This document shows positions 23,625 through 36,043 of a stretch of DNA of 64,000 nucleotides, in pieces (position 1 is the stretch's first letter; each line of letters starts with the position of its first letter). Location: contig CM043951.1 of the NCBI GenBank assembly GCA_014529385.2, positions 107,351,384 through 107,415,383 of the forward strand, in the 5' to 3' direction. The notes under the pieces are model-generated. The model was not told the origin of the DNA. It did no database searches and saw only the letters and a list, made by a program, of their open reading frames with translations. Source of the stretch: Adiantum capillus-veneris. Taxonomy: Eukaryota > Streptophyta > Polypodiopsida > Polypodiales > Pteridaceae. The translations under genes and the position numbers were made by a program.

Positions 23625-25343
23625 TTAACTGGGAGGTGTGGATTCCTTTGTAGCTTCATGGAGGTCCACTATTGTAGGTGGAGGCCGTGGAGAAGCTTTT
23701 ACCTCTATGGATGCATTACATGAGGAGCTAGAAGCTTCATGGGACTCCCCCCTTCCTGAGCTAGGTGGAACAAATTGTTCTTTCTTCGGTACCCAAACTA
23801 GCTCTGGAGCGAGTGTGTAGCATTCTGTGATTTTTTTCTTTCCACGATCATCAATTCGTTTTGGGGCTACAAGATTGGGCGCACATGGGTTAGGTAACAA
23901 GTAAGAACACAATCTACGTTTTGGCACCCAGATTTGATCATTTCCTTGATAGTAGCCTTGGGCTTCCAATAGTCATTTAGGAATCCACCGCCACGTTTCC
24001 TTACATTTTTTGGGGCGAGTGGGACGTTTCTTACAAGGATTCTATTTTTTAGCACTAGCTATGGTCACTAAAGAAGCTTTAGGGACCCACTTCTATGTTT
24101 TCTTTGTTATATTAGGATGAGTCTTGTCAGAAGCTAAATGCATTGCTTGTAGCATATTTAAGGGTACTGGCATTTCATCCCCCTCAGGTGTTACCTAGGT
24201 CATCTCCCTGTTTCCCCGAGTGTCTATGGTTGCTGCTAGGTGGACCGAATCCACATTGTCCGACTCAGTCATCCTAGGTAGTACATCCATATAAGGAGAA
24301 TCTTCCCCAACATCAGTGTCCGCTTTACACGTGTAACAATATTGCAATGGGGCCAAGTGAACTGTGGTGTCAGATCTATGATCAATTATAAACCTGTTTC
24401 CTAGAGGATGTGCTCAACCAATTACAAGATCCACTCGAATGATAGAATCTTGGAAGTGCAGGTAGACATGGTTTTTAGACCAGTCATGCACCATTTTTGC
24501 TTCCCTCATGAAAGGCCGTCCTAAGATCATCTCTGATGCCATAGTGTGCTTGGAGAAATCCATAACAATGAAGGTAACTCTTATTTTATGTCCAAAGACC
24601 TTGATCTTGAGGTCTTCTAGCATCCCAATAGGTTTAACAATAGACCCATTGGCCATCTTCACTACTATGGTTGTGGTCGCAAGGTGAGGTCTACCCATAG
24701 TTTCCCAGAAATTTTTAGTCACAATGCTAACCCCAGCGCCACCATCAAGGATTCCCTTCACAGTTAATCCCTTAGTAGTGATTGGTATGGTCGCATTGGA
24801 TTCATCACCCTCAAAGTATTGTCCCAACTTGTTAACAGGTATTTCTATAACAAGGTTCTCATCTAGGTTGGGTTGTAGATCTAAGTGTTCCTCCTCTATT
24901 GGCATCTCCCCAGCTCCATCCATCTGTGAAAATTGTGGTAGCCCAAACTTTAGTTCTCCATTGAGGAAGGCTCGAAGAGCTGAGACTAGCTCAGGGTCTT
25001 TATATAGTTTGGACATGATGGTGGTTCTAACTTCTGAAGACATGAAATCCATCAATTTGGCAATGTTTAATGGAACCTTTCAGACTTCAGTCCCTTGACG
25101 TGGGGAAGATGGGATCTCCATTTCTTCGACAGGATCAGGTAGTCCCTCTGCAAACATTCTTTCCATCAAGAAGTGAGTACGCCCACTTTCCCATGAATTT
25201 AAGTCACTTTCTTCTTGGATGACACTAGGTATGGCTAAGGGTCTATGGACTTGGTGAGGTTGTTGTTGCGTAGGGAACACGGTGTCTGTAATATGGATTT
25301 GCCTAGGTGCTGGTTCTAGATCCCTTTGGGTATCTTCTACCAA
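23625..25343 (-). pseudogene. Gypsy protease and W-[VI]-P-K-rich tail, interrupted by stops
   Basis: One minus-strand frame runs from 25343 to 23625 with several stops, including one at about 25077-25079 and one just below 24414. The retropepsin domain contains ILDGGAGVSIVTKNFWETMG (the usual D-S-G-A reads D-G-G-A) and later a MILGRPFM block. It closely resembles the protease of the large Gypsy at 44400-44830, so the two elements are related. After the domain the frame carries four W-[VI]-P-K motifs. The S-to-G change next to the catalytic Asp may itself impair the enzyme. Confidence 0.75.
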
Positions 25344-25966
25344 ACTCCTTAATTGCTTGACTCGCTCAATCTCCTTTGTAGGGTTTGGATAAGTTCCTAT
25401 CTTCTTCTTGGATCGTGGCCATTGTGGCTCATGAAGATCTTCCTTGTTGGTTTCTATCTTAGTGGTCGTTTTGGTCTCCTGGTTTCACCCGAATCAGAAT
25501 CCTCTTTAGCGTCGTTCATATATACGGGGTCGTCACCAGTCCCTATGTTGGTCTTTGAACTGGGGTCCGACTTCACTGCTTTTTGCGATCTCTTCCTTCG
25601 TGTTTTCTTCTTTTTTTGAGATTGGGAAATTGATGCCGTGTCTCTTTCCTCAAGAATATAATTCTGTTTTTGGAGCATCAATTGTGTGAGTATGTTTACT
25701 GGTACCACAGGTGTACTTTGTGATGGCTCCTTGGTAACCTAAATCAAGTTTAATGGCGTGATCTTCGGTGCATTTGGATTATTTGGACAGTTTGAGTGTG
25801 GTGAGAAGGTTCGTTTGTAACCTTGCCTCCGCTCTTGAGGCAAGAACTGGTTGCTGTTCGTTCGTAGCCTTCTTCCATCTAGCAGAAGCTTTAAGGAGGC
25901 TCCTGTAGCACCCTCTGATGTTTCTGCTACTCCTACCAAGATTTTTCTGCGTACAAGGTATGTCAA
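25344..25966 (-). pseudogene. Gag-protease linker of the 12-kb Gypsy element
   Basis: Two short minus-strand frames (25454-25708, Lys/Ser-rich, and 25739-25966) lie just before the protease frame and are probably linker remnants. A good 3' splice site-like sequence (TGTACGCAG on the minus strand) occurs near 25950. Whether it is used is unknown. Confidence 0.35.
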
Positions 25967-26029
25967 GAGTCTCTAGAAAATTTTAAAAGCTTAAAAGAGT
26001 AGTTTCGCATGGGGTGGGGGTTGACCCCA

Positions 26030-26628
26030 GCCTAACGGGGGTGTGGCAGATCCGCACACGGCATAGTTAAAAGGCTGAGTTGAACGCAGCTGAGCATTGC
26101 TCCACTCTGCCAAAAACGGCAAAGTTGGCACTCCATGGCATGGTTAGCCGGCGGCACATTGATTTCAACGTGTGGGGCCATCCCAGCGTGGTGGGAAATT
26201 TTGCGAAAGTCGGGTGAAATTTTGTAGCATGCTGAAATTCCCGGGTACAGGCGGGTCAACCCTATGCACATAACGGGGCGAAAAATAGTGTGCGAATGCT
26301 TTGCTACCTCAGGCAGCGTTAGGTGCTGGGGTTCGCTGGAGTTGAGTGGGCGGGGGTCCAACTGCCGTGCACGGATGTGCTCAAAGACAGGAGTGGAAAA
26401 AAAACTGTCTCTAGCCATTCACGCCGGCGCGTATAGCTAGAGACATTTTTTTCGAACACCTTGAAAAGAAATCTGGACATATTTTTTCTAAATACCTTGA
26501 AAATAAAATCTCTATCCAGCCATCCGCGCCGGCGCGAACAGCTAGAGACAAAAGAAAATTTCATTCATGCTCTTCGAAGGTGTTCAAAATCCCTCAGGCT
26601 TCTTTGCCTCTCTCTAGCCATCAACGCC

Positions 26629-26631
<3 letters not shown>
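26030..26631 (+). promoter_or_regulatory. GC-rich 5' region of the Tim8-like gene
   Basis: This segment is clearly more GC-rich than its neighbours. It contains a direct repeat around GCCGGCGCG followed by AGCTAGAGAC at about 26423-26442 and 26526-26548. Its position directly upstream of the start codon suggests a promoter and 5' leader carried with the gene, but no core promoter element could be fixed. Confidence 0.35.

Positions 26632-26709
<78 letters not shown>
26632..26709 (+). repeat. (GA)39 microsatellite ending next to the Tim8 start codon
   Basis: The GA run covers 78 bases and ends within two bases of the ATG at 26711, so it would form the end of the 5' untranslated region. Confidence 0.95.
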
Positions 26710-26710
<1 letters not shown>

Positions 26711-26929
26711 ATGGATTTCGATCGCGACAGAGTTGAATTGCAGAAGCTCCTTGACCGTGAAAAGAACCGAGCAATGATGAATGAATTTGTCAGCAAAGTG
26801 ACAAGTACATGTTGGGACAAGTGTGTTGGGACACCTGGCAGCAAATTCAGCTCAAGTGAGAACTCATGCTTGACCTATTGTGTGCAGAGATATTTGGAGA
26901 CAAGTGCCTTAATTGTCAGACGGTTTTGA
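26711..26929 (+). CDS. TIM8: Tim8-like small TIM chaperone of the mitochondrial intermembrane space, 72 aa
   Basis: The protein has the twin C-x3-C signature of small TIM proteins (CWDKC at 34-38 and CLTYC at 53-57, 14 residues apart). It also has the plant Tim8 pattern E-K-x-R-A-M before the first pair and P-G-S-K-F-S-S-S-E between the pairs. Small TIMs form hexamers that escort hydrophobic precursors across the intermembrane space and are imported by the Mia40 disulphide relay. Length fits the family (about 70-80 residues). The frame is intact and has no intron. It lies on the plus strand inside a minus-strand non-autonomous Gypsy element, next to a GA microsatellite. It may be a captured gene, a retrocopy or a host gene bracketed by element pieces. 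Identification is strong; whether it is expressed is unknown. Confidence 0.9.
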   Translation: MDFDRDRVELQKLLDREKNRAMMNEFVSKVTSTCWDKCVGTPGSKFSSSENSCLTYCVQRYLETSALIVRRF

Positions 26930-29076
<2,147 letters not shown>

Positions 29077-29716
29077 CTAAATTCTTTTGCTCTGGGTTTG
29101 GGAGCAAGTCGCTCGGTTTTTTCCTTGCTTGAAAATATCCGCTCGCCACTTGGTAAGACTCGCTATTTGATATAAAGGTTTGACTTGTCCCCAATAGTCC
29201 TCCATGTAGTATTGTGGACTTTCTTCAAGCACATCCATCCCATAGGCAATATTAGGGTCCATATCTTCCTCACAGCCCTCCAAACAAGAAATAGATGACT
29301 CACAACCCACTTGATTCACAAAAGTGATTCTTGAATGTGGTGGTTGAAGTCCTAGCACTGGAGGTGGTAAGGGTGTTGTTTGAACAACAATTTGGGCCCT
29401 AGGGACCATGTGTTGTGCTGTTTGTTCAAGAGGTGGGGCTGGCATCAATGCAGGCACTCGAGGTGTGTCTGTCCCTGCTAACGTTGGTCTATTGGCCATC
29501 GCACGCTTAAATACTATGCAATCCTTAGCTTGATGACCATACCTTCCACAGACATTGCAATTTTACTCTAAAAGTAGGGCATTCACTGGTACTATGCGGT
29601 CCATAGCATACTGAGCACCATTGTTGCTCCCTTCTTGGATAAATATGATTGTTTTGCGGAGCACGATTGTCTCTAAGACTCTCTTGAATAGCCTTGGTGA
29701 GATCTGCTAAAGTCAT
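29077..29716 (-). pseudogene. Zinc-knuckle end of gag, 12-kb Gypsy element
   Basis: One frame (to 29716) holds CSVCYGPHSTSEC, spaced C-x2-C-x3-H-x4-C. A second knuckle, CNVCGRYGHQAKDC (29518-29559), is in the frame of the 29077-29499 segment, so a frameshift separates the two. Both would bind element RNA. Confidence 0.75.
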
Positions 29717-29747
29717 CTCAGATATCTTTGTCTCCTTAGCAATAGGC

Positions 29748-30203
29748 TCAACAGATTAAATTATCCTCCAATTGGATCGCATTGGTGGTGACTGCTTCCC
29801 AAGTGGTGATAACTCTAATGACTAGGCCATTGTAGATATCCTCATGTCGTAATCCCCTAATGAATCTATCAAGCAATTGGTTATTGTTGAAGCGTTCATT
29901 TGGATAACAACAAGAATTCAAATGCTTTAAGCGACTAATAAAGTCTCTCACCGACTCTCCTTCCTCTCTTTGGGCTTTCTGGAGCTGAGAGGCTACACCC
30001 CAAATCACTCCCTCTCGTATGTATTCTTTCAAGAATAGTCTCCTAAGAGCAGGGTAAATCGTTTTTTCTTCCACCCTTAGGGTTTTATACCAATCCCCTG
30101 CCTTCCCACTTAGGGTTAGGCTTAAAGCATTACTCTTATGCAGGTCATTGTGTTCTCCTAGAGAATCACATATTTGTTCAAACACTTTGCTATGCTTTCT
30201 CAC
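29748..30203 (-). pseudogene. Retrotransposon gag core domain, 12-kb Gypsy element
   Basis: The 151-codon frame has the gag capsid pattern: L-S-G-K-A-G-D-W-Y near residue 32, then F-I-S-R-L-K-x-L-N and L-L-D-R-F-I-R-G-L. This is the retrotrans_gag family by pattern. It is preceded and followed by frame breaks. Confidence 0.75.
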
Positions 30204-30266
30204 ATCCCCGTCTCCACTAAATTTTTGTGTGAGCTTGGCTATTTGTACTGCCTTACTTCTAGGCTC

Positions 30267-31866
30267 TCAATCAGGCGTGTTACGCATATTCTCAGCAATA
30301 GATCGACCAATAGCTTGAGCAAATGTTGCCAAGTCACCTAAGTGAGCAGGCACTGTGGGTGAAGGTGCTCCAGAGACCACATGTGGAGTAGGTATTGGCA
30401 TTGGGCTTGGCGCATAGGAAGTCCTTGGGTTCCACGTTTGGTAGGATGTTGTGCCATGTGGTGGGTGGTGGCCCAAGGTTCATATGGGTGGCCCAAGGCA
30501 TAGCAGGCATCGGATGTGACATGCTAATGCTAGCCGGTATCGTCCATGGAAATAAGAGCATGGGTGTTGTGGTTGTGGAGCATAGGTAGTGAAACAATGG
30601 GAGGAGTAGGGGCTACATGAGTACGAGGACCCATGGGTGTATACGATTGGTACACACTTGTAGGTACTGTTGCAGGCATTGAGCTACCATGTAGCGGCAC
30701 TTTACTAACAAATGAGGTCCATGGCGTGTTTCTCGGCATGCCCATCATTGGGGTAGGCATGGTAGCCATGGTGTCATCAAGGGAAAGATGAGCTAGACTT
30801 GGAAAGGTAAAGCTATCACTTGTGGGCTCGGATTTCACTGAGACCCCTGGCGAAACAACATATGGAGGATCCATCAGACTTACCGAGGGAGTCTCCATTT
30901 GCAATAAGGTCGATTGTTTATCCTCTCCTGTATCCAAGAATCTCATGAGACCCGTTGAAGGCATGTTGATCCCCTTGTTCTGTCTCTCTAACTCAATGAC
31001 CCTATGGATGACCTCACAAACTCTTTGTTGTTGATCCTCCATACTAGTAGCACCCATTGTGGATTGTAGGACATCTAACCAACCCATGTGATAGGTGTGA
31101 CCTGTGTATAGGTCGGTTAGAGTTTCCGTTTGTAGTTCGTACTCCCAGTTCTCATTTAGGAACGCTCCATCTAAGCTTGAGGTGCTAGGGGTGTCCTTTG
31201 AGCTAGATGCAATGTTGCTTTCTAGGGGTTGGCTCTTAGCGGTTGCTAAGTCAGGAGCACTCAATTTCTCTCTTAGCAAGGATATTGACATAAGGGCTTT
31301 TGATTTTAACTCTCTTCATTGATCCGCCTTGCGTAAGCTCTCGACTTCCTTTTCCCTAGCCGCAATGATATATCGCTCAACCTCTTGCACTTCGGCAAGG
31401 CTTCTACCATCGGGTAATATGACCTCGGAGGGGAATAGCTCTGAAGAGTAAAGAGGTGCAGTGACTGAAGTATTCACGTGCACATTCTCTAAGGGCATAG
31501 GGTCTACGTTGGTCATTAATGGAGAGTTTACTTCCCCACCCCCTCATTTACATCATTAGCTCCATGTTCGGAGCGAGTGGCTTTACTAAAGGTTTCCTTC
31601 AAGCGACTAAGCACGCTCGGCCTGGACCGCGGGCCCATGGCATGCATGTCTTGGCTTGAGCTATCGGGATTAGGCATTGGGGAACCCTTCATGACGTTGT
31701 AGTCAGAGGAAGAGTCACTAGCCGCTATGTTCGGGTCTTGGTTTGTACTACCTTGGGTCCTCGCCGAGGGCCCGGAACCTAAGGTAGGTGGATATTGAGA
31801 ACTTGCATAAGTCGAAATTCTCTCTAGTTGCTCTGTCTCTAGCACACGAAAAGAGTGCAGATGCAT
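30267..31866 (-). pseudogene. N-terminal gag extension, 12-kb Gypsy element
   Basis: Minus-strand frames at 31528-31866, 31316-31516, 30530-31291 (253 codons) and 30267-30476 follow one another toward gag with frame changes between them. The composition is Ser/Thr/Pro/Met-rich without a recognisable domain. They probably form one ancestral reading frame upstream of the gag core. Function is unknown. Confidence 0.5.
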
Positions 31867-32596
31867 GTGCCTTTGGCACCCTACAACCGTCGACGAATAA
31901 CCTCGAAGGTTAATCGCTTACTTTTTTAGGCGTCCGTTTTCACTCGTTTTTTTATGTTTTTAATATCTTTTAATGATTGGTTTTTTGATTAAAGTGTGTG
32001 ATAGCTCAAAATGAGCGTATCACTCAGAGGGTCGCGGTGTGCTTTACAGCACAACGTTCGGTCACCTGAAGCTCCGTTGGTCCTCAAAAAAGTTGATTTT
32101 TAGCTACGTATGAAGCTAAAATACGTAATTTTAAAGGGTGACTAAGGCCTGAGCCTGAGCGTGAGCTTGGGCTTGGGTTTGGGCTTGGGTCTGGGAGATA
32201 TTCCCAATCCCGGTCCTACCTTTATTATTATTATTATTTTTTCTTTGTTTTTGTGAGATAAGGTCGCCGCAGCCTGCACGCGAGCACACACACACTCTAC
32301 CTACCTACTTACAACTAATACACCTACTGTTACACACTAACACACTTCATTAGCTCTAACAGATCTACTTCCTACTTACTGTACTTTGCATTACACAGAA
32401 CTAACAACCTTAATACTAACACCTTATCATAGAGAAAACATAGTACCTTTCAAAACTTCATTAACAAAGAAATACACATTAGCAAAAACAAAATCCTTCT
32501 TCTCACCACACACACCTTCCTTCTCTACTTTTCCTACAATTGAAATTGCACCACAAAAGAAGCAGAGAGTGCCATTCAAGCTTAGTGTATGGCATT
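31867..32596 (-). other. Leader of the 12-kb Gypsy element
   Basis: Non-coding region between primer site and gag, with a degenerate GGGCTT-type hexamer run at about 32150-32200 and TTA-rich simple sequence at about 32221-32240. Confidence 0.55.
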
Positions 32597-32613
32597 CCCC
32601 GACAGCGGCGCCA
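32597..32613 (-). other. Primer-binding site of the 12-kb Gypsy element
   Basis: On the minus strand TGGCGCCGCTGTCGGGG follows the LTR end after four T bases. It resembles the complement of the 3' end of plant tRNA-Asp, with small differences. Confidence 0.8.
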
Positions 32614-32617
32614 AAAA

Positions 32618-32855
32618 TGTGCGCGTCTATCGCACGTGTCAATGCAAGGAACTTGTCGATACATTGTGTGCGAGCCACAAATGGCTCCAAGCATGCAACT
32701 AGCCTAAACTAGTAAGCTCAAAGATGGCGATGGTGTGTCACTCACCGCTCTACGCTTGCTGTCGTGGAGGATTCCTCGCCGCGAAGAAGAAGGAGACGCC
32801 GCTACGCCGTGCTCAACCGCCTCACCGCCGTTGTGCCGCCGTCGCAATGCTCGAT

Positions 32856-32939
<84 letters not shown>

Positions 32940-33268
32940 CTCTCTCTCTCTCTCTCTCACGCATACACACACACACAAGGAGATGAAGAAGAAGAAGATG
33001 GAGATGGAGCAAGAGAACTCTTCAATTGCACAATTGAGAGAATGAGTTAATTTTAGGTTTAGTTGACTTTTATATGAGCTCGCCCCATTTACACTTGGGC
33101 GCCCATGCTTGGCCAACTAATCCCTTGAATGTTCTAGTTAGAGTGCGCCTCTCATCGGTAATCACTCTTACCCTTTTCCTATTGGACCGACAAGCCCGAT
33201 ACCTGACTCTACCAAATAAATAATACGGCGTCCGTCTTAGGTGATATAAATGTGCGTGAGGGTAAACA
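32618..33268 (-). repeat. 5' LTR of the 12-kb Gypsy element (651 bp)
   Basis: It pairs with 21235-21835. It carries (AC)n at 32861-32937 followed by (TC)9 at 32941-32958, at the site where the other LTR has only CT. A minus-strand TATATAAAAG lies at about 33066-33075. Confidence 0.9.
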
Positions 33269-33570
33269 CATAACAATGTGACATTAATCAATTGCCACAT
33301 TTTTCATAGGGCAAACCTTAGTCAAATGTTGCTTAATTGATGCATTGAGTAGTTGTCAAGGGAAAACCTCATGTATAGATACCATAGACTATCAGCCGAA
33401 AGGCGGATCTTAGCATTTAATTGCTATTTGATGAAGTTTCAAATGGCAAACCTCGGGTATATATTACCACATTAGATATTTCAAAGGAAAAATCTCTAGT
33501 AAAATCTTGCAATTTGTAGGATTTTAATATGCTTCCAAGATATGAGGATTAGAGCAGAAAAACCTCTCTA

Positions 33571-33620
33571 GCCATGATTCTTATACTTACATAAGGCCAT
33601 GATTCTTATACTTACGTAAT
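33571..33620 (+). repeat. 25-bp tandem duplication
   Basis: Two units starting GCCATGATTCTTATACTTAC at 33571 and 33596. Confidence 0.9.
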
Positions 33621-34130
33621 GATGCAACGTGCCACTATAGGTGAAAGTGTCTTGATGGTTTATGATAGCTTCATGAACAAGGATTTCAAAGTCTTCATTT
33701 GAAAGTGGTGGGTTATCAATGGTAGGAAGTGTAGGAAAAGGCCCTGTAGGAAAAGGGCCTTGAAAAGGTCAAGGAAGAATAATGTGAAATGTGTTGTGAA
33801 TTTTCCAAGAGTAGAGAATAGCTAATCCAAAATAATTGGCAGTAATCCACTGTAAAACTTTAAAAGGGCCATACTACCTTGGTGCTAGCTTGAATTTTGG
33901 GTTTGGTCTCTACACTTATAAGATGTCTCTGTTCAATACGTAGCAAAACAAAATGAGAAAAAATCTATCCTCTTTGAATTCTACAGATTGTTTCTTTTTG
34001 TTGGCTTGCTTAGCATAGAACTCTTTCACTTTGTGAAGTTTTTGTTTTGACTCTTCTAAAATGTGGATGTGTTTATGCATTAGAAAGGGAACAGCGTCTA
34101 GGAGGGCCTCTTTATCTGCAACGGGATTAA
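33600..34130 (-). pseudogene. Chromovirus-type Gypsy integrase C-terminus remnant
   Basis: Minus-strand reading with frame breaks gives, in order, H-K-V-K-E-F-Y-A-K-Q-A-N-K-K, a short W-P-F-K-V-L-Q-x-I-T-A-N block, S-W-K-I-H-N-T-F-H, and then E-D-F-E-I-L-V-H-E-A-I-I-N-H. This is the usual order in chromovirus integrases: tail, G-P-[FY]-x-V-x-x-x-I motif, H-N-x-F-H-V-S-x-L, then the start of the chromodomain. Only this piece is left. Upstream pol and LTRs are not visible. Confidence 0.6.
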
Positions 34131-34137
34131 AAATGGG

Positions 34138-34720
34138 ATTATGTAATAGGCAAATGGGTGGATGCCATGTAGATTGAAATGGTGGGTTTGGTAAGGCTTA
34201 AAAGTGAGTGGTCAACTTGTAGGCTTAGAGGTAGTAGAGAACAAGTCTTTAGTAATATATTGAGAAAATCTCACATAAAAAAAAATTTGATTCTTTTTCT
34301 AAAAATTTAGGGTAAAACTAATTTTTTTCTCTCTCTAGTGGCTACCAATTTCTCCCCCCTCTCTTTTAAAGAGGTTCCCCCAAAAAACGTGCTAGTCATT
34401 TCCTCCTTCTCTCTACTCTACCATCTCAATCCTCTTTACATTCTAGCTTGCAACCTATATGTCCTTCTTCAAAATCACTTTTTCCTCCTAAATGCCTCTT
34501 GTAGGAGAGGTTTGAAACCTCCTTTCCCTCCTCAAACTTGCTACATTTCTCCTTAATGGCGGCCACCACCTATTGAAGCTCTCCATTGCTCCGGGAACCT
34601 CAATTTACACCTCTCCCTAAAGTTGTAAATTTAAAGCATAGGCTACTTCTAGATCTTCTCTCAGTAGAAGAATACTTTTCTCGAAGCTTCCCTTCTCCTT
34701 CTTTTCCATAGATCTCAAAG
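34138..34720 (+). repeat. Dispersed repeat A, copy 2
   Basis: Homologous to 6480-7020 (see that entry). It ends shortly before the 5' LTR of Copia element 2. Confidence 0.65.
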
Positions 34721-34806
34721 TTTTTTACTCACACTCTCTTCTCAAGCACTAAAGAATTGTTTTGTAAGACCATTAAGCTTCTTTAGGTGCATTGGTAGGT
34801 AAGAAT

Positions 34807-35560
34807 TGTTAAGTATGGAGCTTGATTTACCCCTTGTAATTTTCTGTGGTAAAAACGCACATTTGTAAGGCCCCCATTATGAGGAGAAGCCATCGTGCGT
34901 GAAGGAAAATCACTCGCCGAAATCCAAAATTTTCACTGCCAAAATTTAGGGACAACTGTGGGGCCAAAATTGTTTTCCTTCGCTGGAATGTTCCTTTTCG
35001 CCGAATATTATGGCCGGATGGAGGCCGAAAAGTGGTCAGAAAACGAATTGCCGATGGCCATGATTCAGAAGTCAATAGCCGGCGGTAGCCGAATTCGATG
35101 GCCGGTGGACAAATTCAAAAGTGGACTTGTCTTCTCAAGGGCGGCCACACATGGGTGGATTGGAGGGTCCGATTTGGACTTATCTACACAAGGGTGGCTA
35201 CACATGGCTGCCTCTCATGAGAGAGGGCAGCCCTTTTGGCTTATAAAAGGAGGCCATTTTTTCACACATTTCATAGTGTGAAGTTGATACAACAAGGTGA
35301 GTGTGAGGTGGTGAGAGTGAAGCAAGGCGGGAGCTCTATTAAGGGTATAATCCCTTTGTAAAATACTTCTTCTTTTGAAGTACTAAAGCCATTGAGTGGC
35401 TGATTTTCCGTGGACGTAGCCCACATTGGGTGAACCACGTATATCGTGTGTACTCTCTCTCTCTCTCTCTCTACTCTATAATCTTGTGTGTGTGAAATCT
35501 ATCTCTCTTCAATAAGTAATCTACTCAAATATCTATTTAGTTACGTCATATTTCCTAACA
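34807..35560 (+). repeat. 5' LTR of Copia element 2 (754 bp)
   Basis: It starts TGTTAAGTATGGAGC, identical apart from one base to 57903 onward, and ends CCTAACA two bases before the primer site. A CT microsatellite sits at 35453-35472. Confidence 0.9.
35242..35249 (+). promoter_or_regulatory. TATA box in the Copia 2 LTR
   Basis: TATAAAAG within the 5' LTR, about 320 bases before its end, is a plausible core promoter for the element transcript. Confidence 0.5.
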
Positions 35561-35562
35561 AC

Positions 35563-35574
35563 TGGTATCAGAGC
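35563..35574 (+). other. Primer-binding site of Copia element 2
   Basis: TGGTATCAGAGC, complementary to initiator methionine tRNA, two bases after the LTR. Confidence 0.9.
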
Positions 35575-35633
35575 AAGGTTTGCTCGTTGCTAAATTATCT
35601 CAAGGAAAGGATTCCTTGGATTGAGTGGGAGTT

Positions 35634-35954
35634 ATGGCGGAGGAAGGGAAGCTCAAGATTGAGAAGTTCAACGGCAAAAACTACCAACATTGGAAGATGC
35701 AGATTGAAGACTATCTCTACCAGAAGGACCTCTATTTGCCACTAGGCGGTCTTGCAAAGAATCCTGCAACGATGGCAGATGAAGCATGGATTGTCCTTGA
35801 TCGAAAGGCACTGGGAACAATCCAGTTAAGCTTGGCGTCAACAGTGGCCTTCAACGTTTCGGAGATGAAGACCGTGGAGGACTTGATGAAGTCACTTGAT
35901 GACTTCTACGAGAAACCATCGGCATCCAAACACCTCAACAAAATGGGATTTTAG
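35634..35954 (+). pseudogene. Copia element 2 gag, C-terminally truncated
   Basis: The start codon ATG at 35634 gives MAEEGKLKIEKFNGKNYQHW, the typical N-terminus of plant Copia gag (F-x-G-x-N-Y-x-x-W). The frame ends at 35954. The zinc knuckle and the whole protease are absent, because integrase C-terminal sequence starts only about 90 bases later. Confidence 0.8.
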
Positions 35955-36043
35955 AAAGGATGAACATGACAATCATGGAGTGAACACGAAGCATGCGGCT
36001 ACATGCAGGACTATCGCTTGAGCTTTGGGTATAAGCTGTAAGT

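Noticed and set aside
32147-32200. Interstitial telomere repeat
   Set aside because: The run is a degenerate GGGCTT/GGGTTT mixture, not tandem TTTAGGG.
32704-33116. Overlapping frames of 80-110 codons in the LTR shared with 21321-21683
   Set aside because: They read through AC/TC runs inside an LTR and differ between the two LTR copies only by microsatellite length and motif.
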